Assembly (NCBI RefSeq): GCF_963517015.1
Contig: NZ_CAUQDV010000003.1
Coordinates: 62,001 to 126,000 of the forward strand
Length of the DNA stretch: 64,000 nucleotides
From: an uncultured Devosia sp.
GTDB taxonomy: Bacteria; Pseudomonadota; Alphaproteobacteria; Rhizobiales; Devosiaceae
Direction: 5' to 3'
Of this stretch, positions 19,181-28,834 are shown in pieces. The notes under the pieces were generated by a model, which saw only the letters and a list, made by a program, of their open reading frames with translations, was not told the DNA's origin and did no database searches. Every line of letters starts with the position of its first letter. The stretch's first letter is position 1. A program made the position numbers and the translations under genes.

Positions 19181-19310
19181 TCGTTACAGCGCCGGTGACG
19201 GACGAGGGGAATGCGATCCTCCTGAGCGCTAAAGAGACGACGGGGCTTGCTGCTACCGTCTCCCCGGACCGGTCAAGATCCTCAACGTCTTGACCGGTCT
19301 TTCTCTTTCA
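19181..19310 (+). ncRNA. Candidate structured RNA ending in a terminator
   Basis: About 130 bases with no reading frame. AGCGC (19188-19192) can pair with GCGCT (19226-19230) and encloses GAGG/CCTC (19204-19207 with 19218-19221). Next GAGACG (19234-19239) pairs with CGTCTC (19257-19262). Last, GACCGGTCAAGA (19267-19278) and TCTTGACCGGTC (19288-19299) form a perfect 12-base stem followed by TTTCTCTTTC, a strong intrinsic terminator. It ends about 53 bases before the ABC-F start, so it may be a leader that controls that gene or a separate small RNA. A possible -35 TTGACA is at 19151, but no good -10 follows. Not matched to any family I know. Confidence 0.5.
19267..19309 (+). terminator. Strong intrinsic terminator before the ABC-F gene
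   Basis: Twelve-base perfect stem (19267-19278 with 19288-19299), loop of nine, then a T-rich tract. It belongs to the upstream RNA, since no coding region reads into it. Confidence 0.82.
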
Positions 19311-19362
19311 ACTGCAGGCAGACCGCCTTTCCTTTGCCGCGCGCCTATGCTCTATCCGCGCC

Positions 19363-21192
<1,830 letters not shown>

Positions 21193-21209
21193 AGAGTACT
21201 TCCACCTAA

Positions 21210-21231
21210 CCTCCCCCTGAAAAGGGGGAGG
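21210..21231. repeat. Perfect inverted repeat after the ABC-F gene
   Basis: CCTCCCCCT and AGGGGGAGG are perfect 9-base arms around GAAA. It is 18 bases after the stop and has a near copy at 21281. Such CCTCCCCCT sequences are common intergenic repeats in related genomes (from memory). May act as a terminator, but no T-run follows. Confidence 0.6.
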
Positions 21232-21280
21232 GACAGATCGAGTTTTTGGCACGATCTCGTCTCACTCACTTCGCGGTCCT

Positions 21281-21306
21281 CCTCCTATCAGGGGGAGGAT
21301 AGGAGG
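21281..21306. repeat. Second G/C inverted repeat between converging genes
   Basis: CCTCCTATC (21281-21289) and GATAGGAGG (21298-21306) are perfect 9-base arms around eight bases. It ends 10 bases before the minus-strand LacI stop. With the copy at 21210 it forms a pair in reverse order. Confidence 0.55.
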
Positions 21307-21315
21307 GGGTATCCC

Positions 21316-22365
21316 TCAGCGGCCCCACTCGAATTTCGGCTCGGCCAGGTGGCGCAGCTCGCTTGCCGGCTCGCCCGCGATCCTGCGGAGCAGCAGGCTT
21401 CCCAGATTGCGCCCGGCATCGACGAAGTCCTCGAACACCGTTTCGGCGCCTGGCTGAAACTGGCCGAACATCTCAGAAGACTGTTTGGAAACGACATGCA
21501 CGTCATGGCCGACCCTGAGGCCGGCCTCATTGAGCGCGCCAATTACCGCCAGGGCAGAGACTTCGGACGAGCAGACCCAGCCATCGGGTGCATCCGGCCG
21601 CTTGCTGCGCTTGGTGACGTAATTGCGGATGGCGTCCGTAGCGCTGTTGAGGTTGACGTCGGCCGCAAACTCATAGTCGACGCCCGTCTCCTGTGCAGCC
21701 CGCGACATGCCGGTCTTGAGGTGGTCGGTATAGGTCAGCGCACTGTCGGGCAGCACGGTTGAAATCCGCTTGCAGCCCTTTTCGACGAGGCGCCGCACCG
21801 CCCCATGGGCATAGGCCTCGTTGTCGTAATCGACAAAGGGATGGCCGTCCGGCCAATTGGTGCGGCCATGGCTGACAAAGGGAAAGTCATTGTCGAGCAG
21901 GAAGCGGATACGCTCGTCGAAGCTCTCCGCCTTGGAAAAGATCACCCCGTCGGCCATGCGATTGCGCACGATATGGCGGATCGGCTCCATCGGATTGACA
22001 CCGCGGAACAGCGGGGTGATGACGATATGGTAGGCCGTATTGCGCACAGCTTCGGAAAGGCCATTCACGATGGACGAGCCGAAGCCATAGATCTGCTCGT
22101 CCGGTTCGAGCACCAGCGCCACGACATTGGTGCGGCCGGTCTTGAGGCGGAGTGCAGCGCGGTCGGGCAGATAGCCCAGTTCGGCCGCGATCTTCTGCAC
22201 GCGGTCGCGCGTCTCCTGGCTGAGTTCTGGAGCATTGTTGAGCGCGCGCGAAATGGTGGTGACGGCAAAGCCAGTCATCTGCGCGATGGTCTTGAGCGTC
22301 GGCTTGCCCGATGGTTTGACCCCGCGCTTGCCCTTGCTGGCAGCCGGCACGTCTTCGTCTGACAA
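21316..22365 (-). CDS. LacI-family transcriptional regulator (second copy)
   Basis: 349 aa, ATG 22365. Helix-turn-helix 'LKTIAQMTGFAVTTISRALNN' then hinge 'LGYLPDRAALRLKTGRTNVVALVLEPDE' and a ligand-binding domain with 'DFPFVSHGRTNW'. Clearly a paralogue of the regulator at 7784 (same hinge wording and 'DFPFVSHGRT' motif), but with no sugar genes beside it, so its targets are elsewhere or further away. An imperfect dyad 83 bases upstream may be its own operator. Confidence 0.87.
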   Translation of the reverse strand: MSDEDVPAASKGKRGVKPSGKPTLKTIAQMTGFAVTTISRALNNAPELSQETRDRVQKIAAELGYLPDRAALRLKTGRTNVVALVLEPDEQIYGFGSSIVNGLSEAVRNTAYHIVITPLFRGVNPMEPIRHIVRNRMADGVIFSKAESFDERIRFLLDNDFPFVSHGRTNWPDGHPFVDYDNEAYAHGAVRRLVEKGCKRISTVLPDSALTYTDHLKTGMSRAAQETGVDYEFAADVNLNSATDAIRNYVTKRSKRPDAPDGWVCSSEVSALAVIGALNEAGLRVGHDVHVVSKQSSEMFGQFQPGAETVFEDFVDAGRNLGSLLLRRIAGEPASELRHLAEPKFEWGR

Positions 22366-22901
22366 TTCGCTTCGTCCCCTGATCCGTCGTTTGCCGACGG
22401 TTCGCTATTGCTTGAAGCCGGACAACACCAGATTGCGACCGGCGATTCAAGCATTGCATGGTGCAGCTTGCGTGACGGGCGTGCATCAAAAACCTGACGA
22501 GAATGCTCCAATTTTCTGAATACGGTCAATTGAGGGCAGTCTTTTCCGAAAAATCTGCATTCTTGGGTCATTGTCGGCCTAGCAATTGCGCGAAAACGCT
22601 CCTATCTTGCCGCCATGCATCGGCATGTGCCGATGTTTTGCTCCGTTCAGCCAGCGGGAAAGGAATGAAGATGACGACATCTATTACCTTCACCATCCAT
22701 GCAGGTTGTGCGCGCGTAACCACCACCCAGCTCCAAAGCGTAAAACGCTGGCAAGAGACCTGTCGCAGCAAACGAATGTGACCTCTGTCACCTCTTCGTC
22801 TCACTTTTCCGATAGAATCTCAGCGTTGCCGGCGATTGTGGTGAAAGCTCCGCAAGCTTTTTCTTTTTGTCCGATGCAATGCGCAAGTGGAGCACCCACC
22901 C
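22366..22901. other. 536-base intergenic region
   Basis: No gene I can support. It contains an imperfect dyad (CAAGC and GCTTG at 22448-22470, with inner TGCA repeats) upstream of the LacI gene, a hairpin at 22617-22636, and a weak 6-base stem with a T-run at 22844-22869. A 38-codon reading frame at 22664, after 'GGGAAAGGA', is too weak to call. Confidence 0.6.
22617..22640 (+). terminator. Hairpin with short T-run
   Basis: GCATCGGCA (22617-22625) and TGCCGATGT (22628-22636) form a stem with a 2-base gap, then TTT. Could end a short transcript from the region upstream; no gene is known there. Confidence 0.35.
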
Positions 22902-23120
22902 ATGCAGGAACGCAGTTTACATAGCGCCCAGGCGCAGCGGCCAATCGTCATCGAAGTGGGCGGCGAGCCCCAGGGCGTTGTCGTGCCCAATGCCGAGGGC
23001 TTCCGCTTTGTCGCGGTCAAGCTGCCGGCTTTCGCCATCGATGGCCAGCAGTTCGAAACCGTCGAGAAGGCCCATTTCGCCGTGTCGCGTGCCGTTCGTC
23101 ACGGCGACAGCTTGGAATGA
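22902..23120 (+). CDS. Small conserved hypothetical protein (72 aa)
   Basis: Start taken at ATG 22902; a GTG at 22887 is an alternative. The core 'RPIVIEVGGEPQGVVVPNAEGFRFVAVKLPAFAIDG' is a compact beta-rich domain I know as hypothetical in Hyphomicrobiales, ending in a basic helix. Soluble, no signal peptide. The last coding base is 57 bases from the minus-strand gene at 23178, with which it converges. Confidence 0.65.
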   Translation: MQERSLHSAQAQRPIVIEVGGEPQGVVVPNAEGFRFVAVKLPAFAIDGQQFETVEKAHFAVSRAVRHGDSLE

Positions 23121-23177
23121 AATCACGCGCCGTCCGTGGACCGGACGACGCGTGAATGTCTTGCACCAAATTGTGGA

Positions 23178-23384
23178 TCAGTCGTCGTTGGTGGCGTTGA
23201 GCTCGTAAGGGTGCCGGCCCTCGGCAATCGGAGGAGCGGGCTCCAGCGCAATGTCGATCGCCTCGGCTAGCGCGTCCACGTTGACCCGTGCTTCGCCATC
23301 CTTGGCCTGGCGTTCAAGCTCGGCGGTGATGGCGGTCACGATGGCTTGGCGACGATTGCCTTCGTCCTCGTTAGCCATTGCCAT
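23178..23384 (-). CDS. Small acidic hypothetical protein (68 aa)
   Basis: Start chosen at ATG 23384, with GGAG nine bases upstream on the minus strand; the frame stays open further but lacks a better site. Product starts 'MAMANEDEGNRRQAIVTAI' and contains 'VNVDALAEAIDIALEPAPP'; likely two helices and an acidic tail. Overlaps the end of the tiny gene at 23371 by 14 bases in another frame, so the two are co-transcribed and probably coupled. Confidence 0.55.
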   Translation of the reverse strand: MAMANEDEGNRRQAIVTAITAELERQAKDGEARVNVDALAEAIDIALEPAPPIAEGRHPYELNATNDD

Positions 23385-23520
23385 CGATCGACACTCCATT
23401 GCCATCCACGCGCACTTCGATGCCCGGCTGGGCCTGCTGCTGCTGGTAGCTGTAGATGCCAAAGCCCACCACCGCGATCAGCAGGATGGCAATCACGGCA
23501 TAAAGACCATTTCGACTCAT
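23371..23520 (-). CDS. Tiny single-pass membrane protein (49 aa)
   Basis: Forty-nine codons from ATG 23520 to TAA at 23371-23373, with AGGAG six bases upstream. A short basic start (MSRNGL) leads into one hydrophobic helix 'YAVIAILLIAVVGFGIYSY' (residues 7-25), then a Gln run and a conserved-looking outer tail 'GIEVRVDGNGVSIDGNG'. Predicted inner-membrane protein with its tail in the periplasm. No family recognised. Its reading frame ends inside the next gene (start at 23384), a 14-base overlap. Confidence 0.6.
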   Translation of the reverse strand: MSRNGLYAVIAILLIAVVGFGIYSYQQQQAQPGIEVRVDGNGVSIDGNG

Positions 23521-23581
23521 GGAAAACTCCTGACGCTAGTCAGGCCATAACGCGGCACAAAGCGACTGGTTCAACCCAGCC

Positions 23582-24148
23582 CTATTCCTGCGCCGCAATG
23601 CCGCGCAGCGCCATGACAAAGGCGGTGACGCCAATGGCGATGGGGCCCGAATTGTCGATGATGATCGGATCGATTCCCGGCGGCACCGGCGCGCTTTCAC
23701 GAGCGAGGCGGGCAGTGATCTGCTGGGAATTCTCGCGCCCACGCGCCACGAGCCGCTCGGCCCGACGGGAGATTTCCGCGGTAATGAGGATCACCGAACA
23801 GCCCCGGTATTTGTCGCGCGCCTCGGCCACCACATGGCGCGACACATTGGCGACCACGGTTCGTCCCAAGGCAATGTCAGTGTCTAGGCTGATCGGCAAT
23901 GCATAGCGCAGATTATGCGCGTCCCAGGAAAGGGCAAAGCGGCCGGCCGCTTCCAGTTCGGCGAAACGCTCGGCGTCGACACTGTCATGCTCTTCGCCGC
24001 CGGCATCGGCAGGGCGCGTCACAAGACGGCGGACGAAGCTGAAGCGCTTGTCGTTGTCGAGCGCCTGCCTTGCGCCATCGATCAACGTATCCTTGCCAAC
24101 GCCCGAGGGCCCCACGACAAGAACCAGAGAACCGAGCGGTCGCACCAT
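23582..24148 (-). CDS. phnN: Ribose 1,5-bisphosphokinase PhnN
   Basis: 188 aa, ATG 24148. Makes PRPP from ribose 1,5-bisphosphate in the phosphonate (C-P lyase) pathway. P-loop 'VGPSGVGKDTLI' near residues 12-23, then 'RLVTRPADAGGEEHDSV' and 'FALSWDAHNLRY', the guanylate-kinase-like pattern of PhnN. Stands apart from phnM and the DUF1045 gene, separated by cytochrome b561; the C-P lyase core genes are not in the window. Confidence 0.88.
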   Translation of the reverse strand: MVRPLGSLVLVVGPSGVGKDTLIDGARQALDNDKRFSFVRRLVTRPADAGGEEHDSVDAERFAELEAAGRFALSWDAHNLRYALPISLDTDIALGRTVVANVSRHVVAEARDKYRGCSVILITAEISRRAERLVARGRENSQQITARLARESAPVPPGIDPIIIDNSGPIAIGVTAFVMALRGIAAQE

Positions 24149-24348
24149 GGATCAGCTTACCCTTACGCCCCGAAACCAGAGCGAAGCGACTCTGATGCAT
24201 CACCGTGGCCAAAGCCCCTTCCACCGTCAATCCCCTCGGGCGCGTTTGAGGGGAGCCGCTGGCCGTGCCCGTTCCGATAGGGGAAGAACGAGCGTCCGTC
24301 ATGACTGGCCAGCGGCAAGGCAGGCTCCTGTCCAAGGAGCAGTAACCA

Positions 24349-24930
24349 TCAGGCGTTGTTGTGCGGCATCATCGAATTGAGGGTCGTATCCCGGTCGAGG
24401 AAATGATGCTTGAGCGCAAACAGCGCATGTCCGGCCAGAGTCAGGCCAAGTGCCCAGGACAGGTAGAAATGGAGCGACACGAGAAAGGGCGACAGTTCGG
24501 GATTGGCTCCGCCCAGGCCTGGTATCGTGAAGAGCCCGGCGACCGGAATGGCATAACCCGCTGCCGAGCTATTGGCCCAGCCTGACACGGGAACGGCGAT
24601 CATCAGAAGATAGAGCAGGGCATGACCGAAATGGGTCGCGTGCTTCATCATCGCAGGCATGTCGACGAGGGCTGGTGGGCGATGAGAGGCGCGCCATAGC
24701 AGCCGGGCAACGATGAGGAAAAGGATGGTGGTGCCAACGGACTTGTGCAGTGTGATCGCCCAGACCTTCTGGGCCGTCTCGGTTTCACTGACCCCATAGT
24801 GCAGCATGTCGCCGCCATAAAAGCCGATGATCCAGGCGATTATGATGATCGCGGCCATCAGCCAGTGCAGCAACTTCGATACCGGATTATACTCGTGTGA
24901 GGCCGGTGTGATTGAACCTGTATCTTGCAT
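24349..24930 (-). CDS. Cytochrome b561-type membrane protein
   Basis: 193 aa from ATG 24930 (AGGA upstream on the minus strand); a longer frame to 24993 adds 21 residues that look non-native. Four membrane helices with histidines placed as heme ligands: 'LLHWLMAAI', 'LHKSVGTT', 'HFGHALLYLLM' and 'LHFYLSWALG'. Prokaryotic b561 proteins carry two hemes and move electrons across the inner membrane. Partner and donor unknown. A GCTCCT/AGGAGC hairpin lies 20 bases after its stop. Confidence 0.85.
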   Translation of the reverse strand: MQDTGSITPASHEYNPVSKLLHWLMAAIIIIAWIIGFYGGDMLHYGVSETETAQKVWAITLHKSVGTTILFLIVARLLWRASHRPPALVDMPAMMKHATHFGHALLYLLMIAVPVSGWANSSAAGYAIPVAGLFTIPGLGGANPELSPFLVSLHFYLSWALGLTLAGHALFALKHHFLDRDTTLNSMMPHNNA

Positions 24931-25163
24931 AGTCGTCCTGCTTGTATTGAGCCAATGCCGAACTCCTCCCGCTTTGATCGCATTGGTTTTCAAGCCGGCT
25001 TCTGCCGCGCCAGTAATGCCTTTGCGTCTCGCCTCCAGACGCTATTAACCCCCTCAGGATTCACATTGATTCTTATCAAGTTGGATAGCGCCAGGCTCCG
25101 TCCAGCCAAGATGAGGCGACGGGAATTCGTCGCAATGTCAGCGCTTTGACAAGGTTACCTGCA

Positions 25164-25180
25164 GGTGCCTCCGTGGCACC
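25164..25180. terminator. Hairpin after phnM
   Basis: GGTGCC and GGCACC form a 6-base stem around TCCGT, flanked by CCTGC and GCAGG that may extend it. Located 30 bases past the phnM stop on the minus strand; no T-run, so weak. Confidence 0.4.
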
Positions 25181-25211
25181 CGGACGCAGGCAGGCATAAC
25201 GAGGAGCGGAT

Positions 25212-26348
25212 CTAGCTGACGCGAACGCCCTGTCGCCAGACGCCACGCACAACGGGAATGCCGCCAACCATCTTGACCCGGACCAGATCGGCCCGCTTGC
25301 CAACGGCAATCTCGCCGCGATCGTGAAGCGATGCCGCCTTGGCTGGATTGCGCGTCACCGTTGCCAGCGCCTGCGGCAGCGTCAATCCGTCCACGCGCTG
25401 TGGCAGCACGAATGCCGCCTGCAACAGGGCGAACGGCACATAGTCAGAGCTCAGGATATCGAGCAAATTTGCACGCACCAGGTCGGTCGCCGAGATATTG
25501 CCCGAATGCGAACGGCCACGCACCACATTGGGGGCGCCCATCAGAATGGCGAGGCCCGCGTCATGCGCAGCGGAAGCCGCTTCCAAAGTGGTCGGGAATT
25601 CCGAAATGGCAACGCCATCCGAAACACCTTCCTCGACATGGAGCAGCGTCGTGTCGTCATGACTGGCCAGGGGCAGGTCGAGCTCTTTGGCCCGCGCGAC
25701 GATGTGGGCGCGATTGGGCGCCGAATAGCGGTCGTGTTCGGCCTGGCGGGCGTCGAGATAGGCATCGAGCTCGGCCTGGCTGCGGCCCATTTTGTCCTTG
25801 TAGAAGCGCTTGTAGTCTTCCATCGACCGGAACTGCCGCTGGCCCGGCGTGTGATCCATCATCGAGGCCAGCCGGGTGTGTGCCAGTCCGGCATGAGCCT
25901 CGAACTGCTCGATCACATCCGAAGTTGGCAATTCGCAGCGCAGGTGGATGAAATGCTCGGCGCGGAGCCAACCCCCATCGCGACCGGCGTCAATCGCACC
26001 CACCAGCTTTTCGACATGTTGCCCCATATCGGGCAGATCGGGATCGGAGCCGATGCGAACCGCGTCGAACACCGTAGTGATGCCCGAGCCGGCAATCTGC
26101 ACGTCGTGGGCGTGGAGCGATGCCACCGGGTCCCAAAAGACACCGGGCCGGGGGCGGTAGTGGTTTTCAAGGTGATCGGTATGGAGTTCGACCAGGCCCG
26201 GGATCAGATAGTCACCCTCGAAATCCACGCCCTGCGACGACCCGCCGGACTCCACGGCGGAAATAGTTTCCCCCGCAACGGCGAGACTGCCCTCGACGAT
26301 CTCATCGGCAAGGACCATTCTGGCATTACGGAAGACGGTCTCGCTCAT
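25212..26348 (-). CDS. phnM: Phosphonate metabolism amidohydrolase PhnM
   Basis: 378 aa, ATG 26348. Releases pyrophosphate from alpha-D-ribose 1-methylphosphonate 5-triphosphate. Amidohydrolase fold with 'ELHTDHLENHYRPRPG' (metal ligands) near residue 54, 'HPGFASHDDTT'-like metal site 'LASHDDTTLLHVEEG', and the family end 'NPAKAASLHDRGEIAVGKRADLV'. Its start overlaps the end of the DUF1045 gene by four bases, so the two form one unit. Confidence 0.9.
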   Translation of the reverse strand: MSETVFRNARMVLADEIVEGSLAVAGETISAVESGGSSQGVDFEGDYLIPGLVELHTDHLENHYRPRPGVFWDPVASLHAHDVQIAGSGITTVFDAVRIGSDPDLPDMGQHVEKLVGAIDAGRDGGWLRAEHFIHLRCELPTSDVIEQFEAHAGLAHTRLASMMDHTPGQRQFRSMEDYKRFYKDKMGRSQAELDAYLDARQAEHDRYSAPNRAHIVARAKELDLPLASHDDTTLLHVEEGVSDGVAISEFPTTLEAASAAHDAGLAILMGAPNVVRGRSHSGNISATDLVRANLLDILSSDYVPFALLQAAFVLPQRVDGLTLPQALATVTRNPAKAASLHDRGEIAVGKRADLVRVKMVGGIPVVRGVWRQGVRVS

Positions 26349-27037
26349 CCTGCACTTCCCAGCTTGAAATCGGCAACGCGGCGGAACGGCTTGCCGGCAT
26401 CTGCCTCGTGGAACAGCGAAAGGCGATCAAGCATAACCTCTTCTTCCAGCACCGGCCCAAACCAGGTGTTTGCGGCCTGGGCTATGTCATGCGCATCCTC
26501 GTCTGCCAGCCGGTCGGTCAGCGTCATGTGGAAACGGAATTCCTCGAAGACATAGGGATAGCCATAGGCATCGAGCAGTTCGAGCTGCCGCTCGTTCAGC
26601 CCCTTGCTGGCGCGCGCGGCGCGATCCTTTACGCTCATCGGAGCGCGGAAAGGGTCGAAATCCTCAACCACATGCGACGCGAAATCCTGCAGCTGTTCGT
26701 TCTCGTCGACCATCAGCGCCAGAAAACCCTGCAGCGAAGCGAGCTTGAGCCGGCCAAGGCTGAACGGTTCGTGCTTGCCGGAAAATTCGGTCAGCGCCGC
26801 GCGCAGGTCTGCTTCGCTATAGTCTTCCCCCAGCGCCATCGGCGCCTTGAGCGTGGCGTGGAAGCCATAGCGATTGGCGGACTGCGTGAGGTTCAGCAGC
26901 CGGTCGCGATCGATACCGGCCACCGGGCCGTCGAACAGGTCGCCATCACTGGCGTCGCGCCCCAGCCAGGTGGCGGCGCGTTCCCAAAGATTGCTTGTGG
27001 CGGACGGGGCAAAATAGATCGCGAAACGTTCGGTCAT
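26345..27037 (-). CDS. DUF1045 phosphonate-operon protein (2H-phosphoesterase-like)
   Basis: 230 aa. Start ATG 27037 chosen for AGGAG five bases upstream on the minus strand; an earlier in-frame start at 27196 lacks one. 'MTERFAIYFAPSATSNLW' and 'YGFHATLKAPM', later 'EFRFHMTLTDRL': two HxT motifs, as in the 2H phosphoesterase superfamily. Known in phosphonate operons beside phnM (TIGR03223-like), exact reaction unsure. Ends with a four-base overlap into phnM. Confidence 0.82.
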   Translation of the reverse strand: MTERFAIYFAPSATSNLWERAATWLGRDASDGDLFDGPVAGIDRDRLLNLTQSANRYGFHATLKAPMALGEDYSEADLRAALTEFSGKHEPFSLGRLKLASLQGFLALMVDENEQLQDFASHVVEDFDPFRAPMSVKDRAARASKGLNERQLELLDAYGYPYVFEEFRFHMTLTDRLADEDAHDIAQAANTWFGPVLEEEVMLDRLSLFHEADAGKPFRRVADFKLGSAG

Positions 27038-27150
27038 CGGAACTCCTGTCCCAGTCGCTACGCACTCTCTGTGTCGGTCGTTTGACACCTGTGCAGGCTC
27101 GTTGATGCTGGCTACCCTTGTGGCCGGAGAATCGCAAGCGGGGAGGAATG

Positions 27151-28407
27151 ATGGATCGCGCATTGCTGGAGGAGATGTTCCGCCACGCCGTGGCACAGGC
27201 TCAGCCTGATCTCGGCGTGAAACGTCATCTGCCGGAAAAGCCGAAAGGTCGGACAGTCGTTATTGGCGCCGGCAAGGCCTCGGCCCAGATGGCACGGGCA
27301 TTCGAGGAGGCGTGGGACGGACCGCTGACCGGGCTGGTCGTGACGCGCTATGGTTATGCCACGCCCTGCGAGCACATCGAGATCGTCGAGGCGGCCCATC
27401 CCGTCCCCGACGCCGCCGGCTACCTCGCCGCGCGCCGCATGCTGGAAATGGTTTCCGGCCTTGGCCCCGACGATCTGGTCGTGGCGCTGATTTCCGGTGG
27501 CGGTTCGGCCCTCTTGCCCGCGCCGGCTCATGGCCTGACCCTCGATGACGAGCAGGATATCAACCGCGCCTTGCTGGCATCTGGCGCGCCCATCTCGGTG
27601 ATGAACCTCATTCGCAACCAGTTCTCGACCATCAAGGGCGGCCGGCTTGCGGCGCAATGCGCCCCCGCCCGGGTCGCGACGCTGGTCGTTTCCGACGTCC
27701 CGGGCGACGATCCGGCGGTTGTAGCCTCCGGCCCGACGATTGCGCTGTCCGGCTCGCGCGAACTGGCGCGCAAATATGCCAATCTCTATAAACTCAACCT
27801 GCCGCCCCATGCCCATGGCCTCTTGGCCGGCGAAGACAATCTCGCACCCTTGCCCGATGATCCGGTCTTTGCCCACAACAGCATCGAAACCATCGCCTCG
27901 GCAGCGCTGTCGCTGGAGGTGGCTGCTGAGATGGCGCGCGATCGCGGCATCGAGGCGGCCATCCTCTCCGATTCCATCGAGGGCGAGTCGCGTGACGTCG
28001 CACAGGTGCTGGCGGCGATGGCTCGCGAAGTGGCGGCCCGCAACCGGCCGTTCAAGAAGCCTGTCGTGCTGCTTTCGGGCGGCGAAACCACGGTGACCAT
28101 CCGCGGCAAGGGGGGCAGGGGTGGGCGCAATGGCGAATTCCTGCTGGCGCTGGCCATTGCCATTGATGGCGTCGAGGGCATCACCGCGCTGGCGGCCGAC
28201 ACCGATGGTATCGACGGCTCCGAGGACAATGCCGGCGCCTTCGCCGATGGCCAGACCGCAACCCGCATGCGCAAGGCGGGCATCGACCCGCTGGTGGCGC
28301 TGGCAAACAATGACGCCTGGACGGCATTCGACGCCATCGGCGACCTGCTGGTGACGGGCCCGACGGGCACCAATGTCAATGATTTTCGCGCCATTCTGGT
28401 GCATTAG
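27151..28407 (+). CDS. Glycerate 2-kinase (MOFRL/GckA family)
   Basis: 418 aa. ATG 27151 follows GGAGGA directly; an ATG three bases earlier leaves no spacing. 'VVIGAGKASAQMARAFE', 'AAHPVPDAAGYLAAR', 'LISGGGSALLPAPA', 'LRNQFST'-like 'MNLIRNQFSTIKGGRLA' and the C-terminal MOFRL part 'LLSGGETTVTIRGKGGRGGRNGEF' are the family pattern. Phosphorylates D-glycerate to 2-phosphoglycerate, feeding glycolysis. Divergent from the phn pair; followed 11 bases later by a VOC gene, so likely first of an operon. Confidence 0.9.
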   Translation: MDRALLEEMFRHAVAQAQPDLGVKRHLPEKPKGRTVVIGAGKASAQMARAFEEAWDGPLTGLVVTRYGYATPCEHIEIVEAAHPVPDAAGYLAARRMLEMVSGLGPDDLVVALISGGGSALLPAPAHGLTLDDEQDINRALLASGAPISVMNLIRNQFSTIKGGRLAAQCAPARVATLVVSDVPGDDPAVVASGPTIALSGSRELARKYANLYKLNLPPHAHGLLAGEDNLAPLPDDPVFAHNSIETIASAALSLEVAAEMARDRGIEAAILSDSIEGESRDVAQVLAAMAREVAARNRPFKKPVVLLSGGETTVTIRGKGGRGGRNGEFLLALAIAIDGVEGITALAADTDGIDGSEDNAGAFADGQTATRMRKAGIDPLVALANNDAWTAFDAIGDLLVTGPTGTNVNDFRAILVH

Positions 28408-28418
28408 GGGAGGGCAAT

Positions 28419-28763
28419 ATGGCAAAGGCGACTGGCATCGGTGGGGTGTTCTTTCGCGCCCAGGACACCGACGCGCTCGGCAAGTGGTACGAGACCCATC
28501 TTGGCATTCCCGGCTTCTGGACCCAGGACGCCGGCATGACGGTGTTTGCGCCCTTCAAGCACGACAGCGATTATTTCGCCGCCGGCAAGCAATGGATGAT
28601 CAACTTCCGCGTCGATGACCTCGATGGGTTGATGCACAGCCTGCGCGCCGCCGGTATTGCCGTGGAGACCCGCGCCGAGTGGGACACGCCCGAAACCGGC
28701 CGCTTTGCGCGCATTCACGATCCGGAAGGCAATCCGATCGAACTCTGGCAACCGCCGAAATAA
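28419..28763 (+). CDS. VOC-family (glyoxalase-fold) protein
   Basis: 114 aa, ATG 28419. Starts 'MAKATGIGGVFFRAQDTDALGKWYETHLGI', a strand plus helix that opens VOC domains, and ends 'RFARIHDPEGNPIELWQPP', the signature close of this fold with the metal-ligand Glu. One VOC module; usually dimeric. The reaction cannot be read from sequence. Lies just after glycerate kinase. Confidence 0.85.
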   Translation: MAKATGIGGVFFRAQDTDALGKWYETHLGIPGFWTQDAGMTVFAPFKHDSDYFAAGKQWMINFRVDDLDGLMHSLRAAGIAVETRAEWDTPETGRFARIHDPEGNPIELWQPPK

Positions 28764-28834
28764 ATCATACAAATACCCTTGGCAGACCGGGCTCGTCTCT
28801 GTTCTATACGCACGAATTTCAGGGGAGCCTTATC

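Noticed and set aside
19181..19310. Fluoride, cobalamin, TPP or guanidine riboswitch identity
   Set aside because: None of the conserved cores I know for these classes is present.
22664..22781. 38-codon frame after GGGAAAGGA
   Set aside because: Plausible start but no conserved pattern and too short to support.
23985..24335. 116-codon minus-strand frame at the phnN start
   Set aside because: Overlaps phnN out of frame, with no family pattern.
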